The notes below the pieces were generated by a model. The model made no database searches, had not been told where the DNA came from, and was given only the letters and a program-made list of their open reading frames with translations. Both the position numbers and the translations under genes were made by a program. From assembly GCA_910584575.1 (NCBI GenBank), contig CAJUBG010000010.1, positions 5,261-69,260 of the forward strand: 64,000 nucleotides of DNA, read 5' to 3'. Below, in pieces: positions 8,644 to 17,449 of the stretch (positions within the stretch are counted from its first letter, which is position 1; each line of letters opens with the position of its first letter). This DNA comes from an uncultured Dorea sp. GTDB taxonomy: Bacteria; Bacillota; Clostridia; Lachnospirales; Lachnospiraceae.

Positions 8644-9384
8644 ATGGTATTACAGGAGACAAAGATACGGCTGTCCAAAGTGGTGCGGTTAAGGGATGCG
8701 TTTACCGGCGAGCCTGTGTCGGCAGGGATAGAGCTTCGCTCTCTGGCAGGAGGAGGGGTGGAGAAAAAGGGGGAAGGATATTTCCTGCTTCTGGACGTGG
8801 GAAACGACGAATTCCAGATTGAGGTCAAGTCCCCCGTCTACCAAAGACAGAGGCTTGTGCTTAAGGCGGACAGAGGGGAGAAGGTTAAGGAGATACTTCT
8901 GTACCCCTCTTTTGCTTATCCCTTTCGTCAGGGGACTACTTCTGTGCGGGGCAGGGCGAAGCCAAAGAGTGTGGTTAAGCTTCATGCAGGGGACGCTCAG
9001 GCCGGATGCCGGATGATTGGCGACTATAAGAGAGGGCAGGAGGAAATTTCCTTCTATCTGAAAGGTAAAATTCAGAGTGTGTTCTGGTATATCCGAAAGA
9101 AACAGAAGGAGAAGGGCGAGTATTTTTGTACAGAGTACCCAGAGGACGAGGGCGAGACGTACAGGCTGAGACGCCCGCTTAAGGATGACTATATGATGAA
9201 GGATTCCGTCATCTGTCCGGCGCAGGAATGTATTGCGGACGAGGACGGAGAATTCTATCTGCTGCTTGCAGACATTCCAAAGGATACAAGTATCCTTAAG
9301 TATTCTTGTGAGAGTGAAGGCAAGGTGACAGAAGGAGAGGCAGAGATTTTTAAGGGGCGGGAAAACTATATCCTGCTTTCATAA
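8644..9384 (+). CDS. CIS-associated beta-sandwich protein, function unknown
   Basis: The 246-residue product is predicted almost entirely beta. Residues 1-90 look like a carboxypeptidase-regulatory or transthyretin-like sandwich ('LSKVVRLRDAFTGEPV', 'GGGVEKKGEGYFLLLDV', 'VYQRQRLVL'). A second part, about 95-246, ends in 'EDGEFYLLLADIP' and may be a second sandwich. There is no signal peptide or membrane helix. Similar two-sandwich proteins accompany DUF4255 proteins in CIS loci, where a surface or adaptor role is usual to suppose but not shown. The ATG follows the DUF4255 stop by one base, so translation is probably coupled. Confidence 0.6.
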   Translation: MVLQETKIRLSKVVRLRDAFTGEPVSAGIELRSLAGGGVEKKGEGYFLLLDVGNDEFQIEVKSPVYQRQRLVLKADRGEKVKEILLYPSFAYPFRQGTTSVRGRAKPKSVVKLHAGDAQAGCRMIGDYKRGQEEISFYLKGKIQSVFWYIRKKQKEKGEYFCTEYPEDEGETYRLRRPLKDDYMMKDSVICPAQECIADEDGEFYLLLADIPKDTSILKYSCESEGKVTEGEAEIFKGRENYILLS

Positions 9385-9409
9385 GCAGAAAATTCAAGGA
9401 GTGAGGATT

Positions 9410-9793
9410 ATGGGATTATGTGTGACGGGAGGCGCGTCTATGACCTGTTCGTTTGGTATGGCGCCCTCTGTATTAAATGTCCTGCCGACGGCAAAGACGA
9501 TGTCGGCAATGCCTCTGGCGACGATTTCGGATAATATTCCCTTTGTAAATATCGCGCCTTTTGGGATGTGCCAGAGTATGGCCAATCCCATGGTGGCGGC
9601 TGCAACTGCGGCGGCTATGGGGGCGCTAACGCCTATGCCCTGTACGCCGGTTCCGGCAGGCCCGTGGGCGCCGGGGGTTCCCCAGGTGTTGGTGGGCGGC
9701 AAGCCTGCCCTTAATAACCAGTGTAAGCTGACCTGCGCCTACGGGGGAATGATACAGTTTACCAATTCAGGATGCCAGACGGTGCAGTTGTAG
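9410..9793 (+). CDS. DUF4280 PAAR-like spike-tip protein
   Basis: This 127-residue protein matches DUF4280, a PAAR-like family. It has the N-terminal 'CVTGGASMTCSFG' segment, the conserved 'NIAPFGMCQSMANPMV' block, and the late 'GKPALNNQCKLTCAYGG' block. PAAR proteins form the sharpened, metal-stabilised tip on the trimeric spike and may carry or plug effectors. ATG 9410 is 8 bases after AAGGAG; the GTG at 9401 overlaps that site and is less likely. It contains many Pro, Gly and Cys residues, as expected for this fold. No effector extension is fused to it, so cargo is probably loaded elsewhere. Confidence 0.88.
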   Translation: MGLCVTGGASMTCSFGMAPSVLNVLPTAKTMSAMPLATISDNIPFVNIAPFGMCQSMANPMVAAATAAAMGALTPMPCTPVPAGPWAPGVPQVLVGGKPALNNQCKLTCAYGGMIQFTNSGCQTVQL

Positions 9794-9808
9794 GACAAGG
9801 GAATGAAT

Positions 9809-12520
9809 ATGAGTAGAAAAAATTTGTATGGCATATGGGGAATCCTGGCTGCCGCTGTCATTGCTTTCGCGGCGGCGAGTATGTTTGGGAAGACGATTAA
9901 GATTAATTATATCGAGCAGATACATTTACAGGACGACTATCTGTATTATGTGGATCGGGGGGAGGGCGAAAAGCTTCGGATTATACGGTCAAACCCTGAC
10001 GGCGGACAGGGCGAGCTGATTGTATGCCAAAAGCATGTGCGCGAACATTGCCGGACCATCCGCCAGATTTTTTTCGATGACGCAGGCGAGGCGTACGTAC
10101 TGTTGGAAGAAACAAACGTGGAATCATGGGACGGCGCGGGCAGCAGAATCTATCGGTGTGACTTCGCAAGGAGAAGGCTTGTAGAGACAGAGTATGACTT
10201 GACGGAGGATAAGGCAAAATACGGGCAGATTTTGGTACAGTGTATCCGAGACGGAAGGCTTTATTATATCGGTATTCCGGATACGGAGGAGGATTCAGGC
10301 GAGGCGGCTTTATTTGCCAGAGACGGACAAGGAGAAAGAGAGCTGTTGGAGCAAGTGACGCTTGATTACCCATATCTTAATTCTCAGTTCTTTTTAAGCC
10401 GGGAGGGTGTTCTCCTCTGGATGAATTACGAGGGCGAGGTGTTCGCGAAGGAGGTGGGAACGGACCGTTATCTTGAGATTGAAGGGGTATCTGGCAGGAG
10501 GGGCGTATTCAAGAGTCTTTCTGACGACGGGGAACGGGCGTATCTGCTTGACTATGAGGCAGAATGTATCCGAAGCGTTGACCTGGCGGACGAGGCTTCT
10601 AAAGTGGTGTTCTCGGCGGAGGAAATCCGCAAAAAGTATCCGGATTTTACCTTCCGGCAGCTTCAATGGCCGGACAGCGCCCAGACGGGCTTCTGTGCGG
10701 GGGTAGAGAATGAAGAAGGGAAAGTTTCCGTCTGTACCTATCAGGACGGCGTCCATCGGGATTACGAGGAATGTACCCTTACCTCCTCGGCAGTCGTGTA
10801 CAGGATGCGGTGGGTCTATGCCGGTATTCTCCTTTTGGCGGCGCTTCTGTGTCTCTACTGGATTGCCTGTGTGAAATACCACGTCCAGACCATTTTAGTA
10901 CGGCTATGTGTGATTTTCCTTCTAAGCCTCCTGGTTATGGACGGGTTCCTAGAATACTGGATTGAACAGTCTATGCGTCAGCAGTTGGAGAGCAACCAGA
11001 CGATAGCGCTGTCTGCCCTGGGAAAAATTCTTCGGGAGGATATTGTACATAATATCGAGACGAATGCGGATAAATTCCCGTCCGGAGACAGAGCTTTGCG
11101 TGTAAGCCATTCTTCTGTTGACAATGGAAAAGGCTTCGGCGGGCGGTCTATGTATGTGTACAGTATTTTCCATGCGGACGGGGAGGGTCATCTGTATGTA
11201 AGCGAGTCCACGTCGGAATACTGCGGCGTTCCTGTGGAGTGGGTGTATGGCTCAGAGGTCATAGATGCGATTTATCATTCCTATCAATCGGGTGAGATTG
11301 TGAACCAGAGTGATGAGAACCGTGATGGAAAACGCAGTAATCAGTTCATTCCATTGGTATTGGGCGACGGGACGAAATATGGCGTGCTGGCGGTTTCCGG
11401 CGATGGAAACATACTGGATTACCAGATTTGGTATTATCAGTGGAATCTGAAAAATGCCTCCTCCACCCTTCTCTTAGTCCTGACGGTGGTTCTGATGGTG
11501 GTGCTTCATATCTTCCTGCAGCCTCTGAAAACCCTGAAGGAATGTGCCTTAAGGCTCGCGGCGGGGAATCTGGGCGTAACCGTCGCCGTACACGGGCATG
11601 ACGAGGTGGCGGATATATCGTCGGCATTTAACCAGATGTCACTGGAGATTGCGAAATACGTGGAGGACATTCGTGGGATATCGGACGGCTATTATAAATT
11701 TATTCCGGCGAAAATCCTGGACTTGTTAGATAAGGAGTCCATTCAGGAGGTAAAGCTTGGCGATCAGATGACAGGAGATTTTACGATCTTATCTCTCCAT
11801 GCCATGGATTACCCCAGGCATAAGGTTTCTCTGTCGGCTGAGCAGGTGTATACAGGGATTAACCGTGTCCTGTCCCAGTTGGTCGAGCCAATAAACGGGC
11901 ATCATGGGGTTGTCGAGCATTTTGACGATATCGGGCTGTCGGCGTTCTTTACGGTCAGCAGCCAGGAGGCTCTTGACGCAGCCATTGATATTCAGCAGCT
12001 TTTGGATGAAAGGATGCCGGATAAGGGAAGAACCATTGCCATCAGCTACGGACGTGTGATGATTGGGGTGATTGGACATGAGCAGCGGATGGAGGCTGCC
12101 GCCATCTCCGCACACTCTGATTTGGCGAAAATGCTGCGTTTAAGGGGTGACAAATACGGCGCGCGCATATTGATTACGCATCTGGTCTACGAGCAGATAC
12201 CGGATTTCGACGAGCATTATCATGCAAGATATCTGGGAAATATTTACCTTTCTGCCAGTCATACTTACGAGCGTGTCTATGACGTCTATGACGGGGATTC
12301 GGAGGAGGAATTCTACTACAAGGAGTTGACGAGGGAGATGTTCGAGAAGGGCGTGGGACTGTTTGTGGCAAGGAGATTTTATGAGGCCAGGCTTATCTTT
12401 GTGGAGGTGCTCAAGCAGCACAGGAAGGATAAGGCGGCAAAGGAGTATCTGTATCGGTGTGACCGGTATTATAAGATGGCGGAGGATGAGGAGAAGGAGA
12501 CGGTTATAGAGAGCTTCTGA
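9809..12520 (+). CDS. Membrane HAMP/cyclase-homology sensor protein, probably catalytically degenerate
   Basis: The 903-residue protein has a membrane helix near 5-26, a long beta-rich outside domain (about 27-328) of propeller-like 'DDYLYYVDRG' strands, two further helices (about 333-376), a second outside sensor segment (about 377-547), a fourth helix (about 549-571), a HAMP domain ('LQPLKTLKECALRLAAGNL') and a class III cyclase homology domain (about 650-815). In that domain the two metal-binding Asp positions read His ('FTILSLHAMDY') and Ile ('HFDDIGLSAFF'), and the usual NxxxR motif is replaced around 'HSDLAKMLRLRG'. It probably does not make cyclic nucleotide. A helical tail follows. 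ATG 9809 has the better spacing from AAGGG than ATG 9803. A membrane sensor or anchor for the CIS is inferred. Confidence 0.7.
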   Translation: MSRKNLYGIWGILAAAVIAFAAASMFGKTIKINYIEQIHLQDDYLYYVDRGEGEKLRIIRSNPDGGQGELIVCQKHVREHCRTIRQIFFDDAGEAYVLLEETNVESWDGAGSRIYRCDFARRRLVETEYDLTEDKAKYGQILVQCIRDGRLYYIGIPDTEEDSGEAALFARDGQGERELLEQVTLDYPYLNSQFFLSREGVLLWMNYEGEVFAKEVGTDRYLEIEGVSGRRGVFKSLSDDGERAYLLDYEAECIRSVDLADEASKVVFSAEEIRKKYPDFTFRQLQWPDSAQTGFCAGVENEEGKVSVCTYQDGVHRDYEECTLTSSAVVYRMRWVYAGILLLAALLCLYWIACVKYHVQTILVRLCVIFLLSLLVMDGFLEYWIEQSMRQQLESNQTIALSALGKILREDIVHNIETNADKFPSGDRALRVSHSSVDNGKGFGGRSMYVYSIFHADGEGHLYVSESTSEYCGVPVEWVYGSEVIDAIYHSYQSGEIVNQSDENRDGKRSNQFIPLVLGDGTKYGVLAVSGDGNILDYQIWYYQWNLKNASSTLLLVLTVVLMVVLHIFLQPLKTLKECALRLAAGNLGVTVAVHGHDEVADISSAFNQMSLEIAKYVEDIRGISDGYYKFIPAKILDLLDKESIQEVKLGDQMTGDFTILSLHAMDYPRHKVSLSAEQVYTGINRVLSQLVEPINGHHGVVEHFDDIGLSAFFTVSSQEALDAAIDIQQLLDERMPDKGRTIAISYGRVMIGVIGHEQRMEAAAISAHSDLAKMLRLRGDKYGARILITHLVYEQIPDFDEHYHARYLGNIYLSASHTYERVYDVYDGDSEEEFYYKELTREMFEKGVGLFVARRFYEARLIFVEVLKQHRKDKAAKEYLYRCDRYYKMAEDEEKETVIESF

Positions 12521-12553
12521 CGCTGCTGTTTTTAGAAACGAGGTGAAATGTGA

Positions 12554-14497
12554 ATGTTAGATGAGATTTTAGAAAATAAGGATGATGTAACCCCGAAAAC
12601 CAACGAGACGGAAAACAAGGGAACGGATTCAGAACCGGATGTGGACGAGAATGTGAAACATACCCCTATTGAGGAGGGCAGCGGATTACCGAAAGAAGAA
12701 ACATTAAACAGTAGCGCGGGATTTCCAAATGTTGATTTGCAGATGGATTCTGGCAGCGACGAGTCTTCGGAGAGTGAGGAGGATAATGATGACTTAGAGA
12801 ATCCCCCCAGTACTGTGGAGGCGAAGCCCAAAGCGCAGGATGGGCAAAGAGAAGGAACTCCAAAGAGCGAAGGAGGGAAGAATAAAAGCAAAGTTTATAT
12901 GGACGGGCATGTGATTGTCCATCCCCGTCTGGAGGATCTTCCAAAAGAGGAAACTCCGAAGAATGAAGGAGGGAACAATGGCGGCTCTGAACACCCCCAA
13001 CCGCAGCCGGAGGCGCCAGAACGAGGCAATTTAGTAAATGAAGAAATAAACGAAGACTTGCGGGATATGGCATTAGAAAACCTGGACGAGAATCAGGTTG
13101 CAAGACGCGGGGAGAATCAGGACAGCAATTTTGACAGTCTGAAGGATTTAAAGGCATTGAAAGAAAAAAAACCGGACGAAAATGGCGAAAACAACGCACC
13201 TGATAATGCCGGCGATGCAAATGAGACGTTGGAAAAGGTTCTCGAAGCCAGAAAAGGGAATATTTACGCGGCAGTTGTGCTGGCAAAGGGACTGGAGAGG
13301 AACGAATCCAACCCATTGGCCAGCGGCAGGTTCTCTCGTTTTATGAATTCTTCTAAGGTAGATAGAATCTTTGACGCCAACAAATTAGGAATGGGTGTCA
13401 ATGGAATAATCTCTACCTTTGATGAGGATTATGCCAAGTCCAAGGTCGGAAACGGGATTTCACTGGTGGTAAATCTAATCGGCATGGTGGGTTCTCTCCG
13501 TGATTTGGCGAAGAAGATACGAGCATTCCGGAATTCGCCCAAATTAAAGGATAATCCTGATAAAAAGAAGGATATCGTAAGGAATGACGCATTTGCCGTA
13601 ATCGGCATGGTTGCCGATGCCGCTACGATATTGCTCAGGGTCTGCGGTATTGCCAAGGCCATTGCGGGCCTCGCGGGGCAAGGCAAGAGCATGTTTGCAA
13701 AGGTGACGGGGTATGTTTCACAGGCTCTTGGCGGCCTGGCGCAGATTGCGGGTCTTTCCACATCTGTGAATCAGATGCTCAAGTTAAAAGACCAAATGAG
13801 CAAAACGAAAGCAGAAAGAGAGGATGCACGTAAGGATTTAAATGATCTTATCTTCAAATATTATATTGACACGGGGGGATCGGATCGGACGACCCTTGCA
13901 TTGGATATGTTGGAACGGGACGATATCCCAGAAGAAGATAAGGAGATAGTGGTCAGGTATCTGATGCTTGACAGGAAGGTTGGAAAAATAAACGCGCAGG
14001 TGCGTAGCGGAGCATTTGGCCTGACTACTCTTGCTACGGGCCTGATTTCCACCATAACCGGAAGTGTAAACTCAGGGCTGAATAATTTTGATGAAGAAAC
14101 GGCAACCGATGAGCAGAAGAAGCGGGGACAAGCGGCAAAGACCGCAAATAAGGTTGGAGCCACACTTTCAAATTCTGCCGTTATACTCGGCGCATCCAAG
14201 AATATGATCGGGGAAATCGTAGGCAAAACGAAAAAGCCTTCCGGTGTTGAATCGGCTCTTGGAAATCGGGCAACGGGAATCCTGAATGAACTCAAGGACG
14301 AGAAGTACGGCCTGAAAGGGATTGCGGCTTCATTGGCGCACGAGCCGGGGGATGAAGAAAAAAATAATGCGAAGGCTGCATTGGGGAAATATGCCGCCGC
14401 CGATAAGAATCTTCAGAGCCTTGGCGTGAATTATGGGGTGCTTTTAAAATCAGCCAAGAAAAAAGATTTTGAGCAGGCTTTAATTGCAGGGATATAG
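12554..14497 (+). CDS. Large disordered/hydrophobic protein, candidate CIS cargo
   Basis: I do not recognise this 647-residue protein. Residues 1-225 are highly acidic, Asn/Glu/Pro-rich and probably disordered, with short imperfect repeats around 'LPKEETPKNEGG'. From about 230 onward it is helical with several glycine/alanine-rich hydrophobic stretches ('NGISLVVNLIGMVGSL', 'AFAVIGMVADAATILL', 'GAFGLTTLATGLISTI') separated by charged helices. There is no signal peptide. It lies between the membrane sensor and the ATPase genes. A disordered leader on a membrane-active helical body would suit cargo loaded into a tube, but a structural tether is also possible. Codon use appears slightly more AT-rich than in neighbouring genes. 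Confidence 0.5.
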   Translation: MLDEILENKDDVTPKTNETENKGTDSEPDVDENVKHTPIEEGSGLPKEETLNSSAGFPNVDLQMDSGSDESSESEEDNDDLENPPSTVEAKPKAQDGQREGTPKSEGGKNKSKVYMDGHVIVHPRLEDLPKEETPKNEGGNNGGSEHPQPQPEAPERGNLVNEEINEDLRDMALENLDENQVARRGENQDSNFDSLKDLKALKEKKPDENGENNAPDNAGDANETLEKVLEARKGNIYAAVVLAKGLERNESNPLASGRFSRFMNSSKVDRIFDANKLGMGVNGIISTFDEDYAKSKVGNGISLVVNLIGMVGSLRDLAKKIRAFRNSPKLKDNPDKKKDIVRNDAFAVIGMVADAATILLRVCGIAKAIAGLAGQGKSMFAKVTGYVSQALGGLAQIAGLSTSVNQMLKLKDQMSKTKAEREDARKDLNDLIFKYYIDTGGSDRTTLALDMLERDDIPEEDKEIVVRYLMLDRKVGKINAQVRSGAFGLTTLATGLISTITGSVNSGLNNFDEETATDEQKKRGQAAKTANKVGATLSNSAVILGASKNMIGEIVGKTKKPSGVESALGNRATGILNELKDEKYGLKGIAASLAHEPGDEEKNNAKAALGKYAAADKNLQSLGVNYGVLLKSAKKKDFEQALIAGI

Positions 14498-14511
14498 TTC
14501 TTTGACTGAGA

Positions 14512-16716
14512 ATGGATGGTGTAGGAATGTTTTCTGGGCAGGAGGAATATTTTCAGAAGCTTTTGGTTCTGGTAAAAAAGGAGATTGGCCTGTATACGAA
14601 ATATGCCGTGCGCCTCAAGGAAAACGGAGGAATCCGGCATATCTACAATACGAAACTATTCAGGGACGAGCTTTCCAACGTGATGGAGGATGCGTTTGCG
14701 CATATGGACCGGAGGTCTTACGGCATGGAGAGGGAGGCGCTCTTTGGAGAATGGCAAAAGTTCCATGATGAGGCGTACCGCACCATGAAGGAGGGCGGGG
14801 TGTTTCTTGCTTTTGAATATATGCTCAGAAGGCTTGGCTTCAATGCGTTCCAGCAGTATATCGCCTGCCTTGCCATGGCGCCGGAGTTGAACCGGGAATT
14901 TGAAAGGATGTATAGCTTCTTACAGGACGACCTGGCTTGGAGATATCCTTCTCTGGATTTGTGCATCAAAATGTACACCATGGATGAGCAAGAGCAAAAT
15001 ACCCTTATTCATCAGACTTTTGCCACCAGAGAGTTATTATGCTGCGCCTTTGGCGCAAAGCCTGCCACCCAGGACAGTGAGCTGGCATGGAGGTTTAAGC
15101 TTCGGGAGAAGCTGGTGGAGTATATCTTCTTCCATGAATCGGATTTACAGGGGAGAAAGGGAGAGTATTACCTGAAGTTTTCGGACAGGGAAACGGAGAC
15201 GGAACCGGCGTGCAACATCAACAGCCAGACTGCAAAGAGCCTTGAGCGCCGTCTTCGGGAGACTGGTTCCTCAATGGACGAAGTCCGCCTCCTTTTCCTT
15301 AAGGGACCCTTTGGCAGCGGAAAGAAGCTTCAAATCAGCCTCGCGGCAAAGAGCAAGGGACGCGCGGTTTTGTTTCTCGACATGAATGGACTGGTACACA
15401 GGAAGGCAGAGCAGATGCAGGAAATCGCCTGTGACGCGGTGGTTCGGGCATTATTAGATAACGCGTTTTTGGTATTCGACCACTGGGAAGCGGTCTGGAG
15501 GGGAGAGAGAAAGAACCGTCAGGCAGCACAGGCAATGCTGCGGCGGGCGTCCTTATTCTTCAGAAATGTGTTCTTTACTGTGGAAGAAGGGGCGGGGGAG
15601 GATGTATTAGAAGGAGAATATCCGGACGGGTACAGAATCGAGGAGTTTTGGCTTCGCTTTCCTTCTATACAGGAGAGAAGTATGCTTTGGCGGACATTTC
15701 TCGCACAGGAGGGTGTTCAGGCAGAGGAGGAGAATGTCTGTGATACGTTGGCGGCGCAGTTTGATTTCACTCCAGGGGTGATACAGGAGGCTGCAAAATT
15801 GGCGTGCAGGGAGGCAGCCGTAAAGGGGGAAGCAACGGTTGGGACGGCATATCTGTATCAGGCATGCCAGCAGAAGATTTCCCATAAGCTAGGGGAACGG
15901 GCCAGTCGGGTCAATGCAGCGTATACCTGGGATGACCTGGTGTTGGAGGAGGGGCCCAAAGAGCTTTTGCGTCAGGCGTGCGGACAGATTTCCTATCGGG
16001 GCAAGGTCTATGAGGAGTGGGGATTTGCGGATAAGCTTGCCTATGGCAGAGGAGTTTCGCTGCTCTTTGCGGGACCTCCGGGAACCGGAAAGACCATGGC
16101 GGCGCAGGTGCTTGCAAGGGAGTTGAATCTTGAGCTCTATAAGGTGGATCTTTCCGGTGTGCTGTCTAAATATATTGGGGAGACACAGAAGAATCTGCGT
16201 GAGATTTTCGACGAGGTGAAGAAAAGCAGGAGTATTCTTTTTTTTGACGAGGCGGACGTACTGTTCGGGAAACGTGTGGACGTCACGGATTCCAGGGATA
16301 TCAGCGCGAATGCCCAGACAGCGTACCTGTTACAGAAGATGGAGGAATACGACGGGATAACGATCCTTGCTACGAATCTGATGCAGAATTTTGACGATGC
16401 ATATAAGCGAAGGATGAAATATATCATCCGGTTTACATTTCCCCAGAAAGAACAAAGAGCCAGGCTTTGGGAGAAGGTATTTCCATCGAAAATGCCCTTG
16501 GAGAGCGATATAGATATTGCTTATCTGGCGGATAATTTTGAGCTTTCTGGCGCAAGTATTAAGAATATTGCGCTCAACGCGGCATTTCTTGCGGCTTCAA
16601 GACAGGAGGTTACAGGGATGGCCCATATTATGACGGCTTTGCAGCAGGAATATGAGAAATCCGGAAAGATACTTGGAAAAGCGGATTTGCAGGAGTATTA
16701 TGTATATAAAATATAG
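14512..16716 (+). CDS. AAA+ ATPase of CIS (Afp15/Pvc15-like), two ATPase domains
   Basis: This 734-residue protein has an N-terminal helical domain (about 1-240), a degenerate first AAA module with Walker A-like 'GPFGSGKK' near residue 264 (Lys instead of Ser/Thr), and a full second AAA module. The latter has Walker A 'GPPGTGKT' near 522, Walker B 'ILFFDEAD', the sensor 'ILATNL' and an arginine-finger-like 'KRRMKY'. Such ATPases are found in nearly all eCIS and are thought to help assembly or cargo loading in the producing cell. The start is uncertain: ATG 14512 and ATG 14527 both have weak ribosome sites, and the gene follows the previous stop by 14 bases, so coupling is likely. Confidence 0.88.
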   Translation: MDGVGMFSGQEEYFQKLLVLVKKEIGLYTKYAVRLKENGGIRHIYNTKLFRDELSNVMEDAFAHMDRRSYGMEREALFGEWQKFHDEAYRTMKEGGVFLAFEYMLRRLGFNAFQQYIACLAMAPELNREFERMYSFLQDDLAWRYPSLDLCIKMYTMDEQEQNTLIHQTFATRELLCCAFGAKPATQDSELAWRFKLREKLVEYIFFHESDLQGRKGEYYLKFSDRETETEPACNINSQTAKSLERRLRETGSSMDEVRLLFLKGPFGSGKKLQISLAAKSKGRAVLFLDMNGLVHRKAEQMQEIACDAVVRALLDNAFLVFDHWEAVWRGERKNRQAAQAMLRRASLFFRNVFFTVEEGAGEDVLEGEYPDGYRIEEFWLRFPSIQERSMLWRTFLAQEGVQAEEENVCDTLAAQFDFTPGVIQEAAKLACREAAVKGEATVGTAYLYQACQQKISHKLGERASRVNAAYTWDDLVLEEGPKELLRQACGQISYRGKVYEEWGFADKLAYGRGVSLLFAGPPGTGKTMAAQVLARELNLELYKVDLSGVLSKYIGETQKNLREIFDEVKKSRSILFFDEADVLFGKRVDVTDSRDISANAQTAYLLQKMEEYDGITILATNLMQNFDDAYKRRMKYIIRFTFPQKEQRARLWEKVFPSKMPLESDIDIAYLADNFELSGASIKNIALNAAFLAASRQEVTGMAHIMTALQQEYEKSGKILGKADLQEYYVYKI

Positions 16717-16731
16717 AAAATGGAGATAAAG

Positions 16732-17277
16732 ATGAATAAAGAAGAATTAAGGGAAGGTTTAAAGAGGCTGTATGAATATGTAAGTCCCCTGGATTTTAAG
16801 AGCGTGTTTCTGGAGGAGGGGAAGGGAGCTCCTATGGATACGCTTCTGCTTGGCGTTACAATGGGGGAGGAGTTGAGTATGGATATCTCCTGCAATTTTG
16901 CCCATGCACCGGAGTTCGGGGATATCCTTCATTTCTATGGGGAACTGAATTTGGAGCCGCTGCTTGAGGAGAATCCGAATGCTTTTTCCGAAACGGTCAT
17001 CCTTAAGATGATTAACGGGCTGAACAAGGGACTGCCCATTGGACAGATTGTTTATCTTACGGAGGACAGTACGGGGAAGCCTCAGAAGGTTATCGGGATT
17101 CGTTATACGATACTGACAGGGCTTTCGGGGGAGGAGGAGCTTAGGAAATGCGTCAGTATTATTGAGATGTTGATGAATATCTATGAAATTCTGTGCAGTA
17201 CCCTGTATCTCTTGTTGGAGGGAGATTCACTTGAGAAGGCGATGGAAACGCTGACGAGGATTTTGGAGGAAGATTAG
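16732..17277 (+). CDS. Hypothetical protein closing the CIS operon
   Basis: I do not recognise this 181-residue acidic alpha/beta protein. It begins with an amphipathic helix ('KEELREGLKRLYEYV'), continues with strands reminiscent of small chaperone-like folds ('KGAPMDTLLLGVTMGEELS') and ends with a long helical stretch ('IIEMLMNIYEILCSTLYLLL'). No membrane helix or signal is convincing. ATG 16732 is chosen over ATG 16720 because GGAG precedes it by 6 bases. It lies just after the ATPase gene and before a terminator, so it belongs to the CIS transcript. A chaperone or adaptor for cargo or ATPase is only a position-based guess. Confidence 0.5.
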   Translation: MNKEELREGLKRLYEYVSPLDFKSVFLEEGKGAPMDTLLLGVTMGEELSMDISCNFAHAPEFGDILHFYGELNLEPLLEENPNAFSETVILKMINGLNKGLPIGQIVYLTEDSTGKPQKVIGIRYTILTGLSGEEELRKCVSIIEMLMNIYEILCSTLYLLLEGDSLEKAMETLTRILEED

Positions 17278-17282
17278 ATTAA

Positions 17283-17319
17283 TGCTCTATGTGGTTGTTA
17301 TACTGCATAGGGCATTTTT
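17283..17319 (+). terminator. Rho-independent terminator of the CIS operon
   Basis: A 9-bp stem (TGCTCTATG at 17283-17291 with CATAGGGCA at 17306-17314, one G-T pair) is followed by TTTTT. It lies 5 bases after the last CIS gene and before the promoter of the next operon. Confidence 0.75.
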
Positions 17320-17372
17320 AGTAAGATGAAAATTAGTAATGTATAACTTACTTAAAAAGTAAAATAAACGTA

Positions 17373-17422
17373 TTGACAAGAAAACTTGGCATGCTTATAA
17401 TTAAAAGTGACAAGAAAACTTG
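17373..17422 (+). promoter_or_regulatory. Sigma-A promoter with twin palindromic operators
   Basis: TTGACA (17373-17378) and TATAAT (17396-17401) are separated by 17 bases, a perfect consensus promoter. The 15-mer TGACAAGAAAACTTG occurs twice, at 17374-17388 and 17408-17422, each containing the inverted repeat CAAG-N4-CTTG. One copy covers the end of the -35 element and the spacer; the other covers the start site region. The arrangement is that of an autorepressed operon, and the downstream XRE gene is the obvious candidate repressor. Confidence 0.8.
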
Positions 17423-17449
17423 ATAACTTTAAAAAGGGAGGCGCCATAT

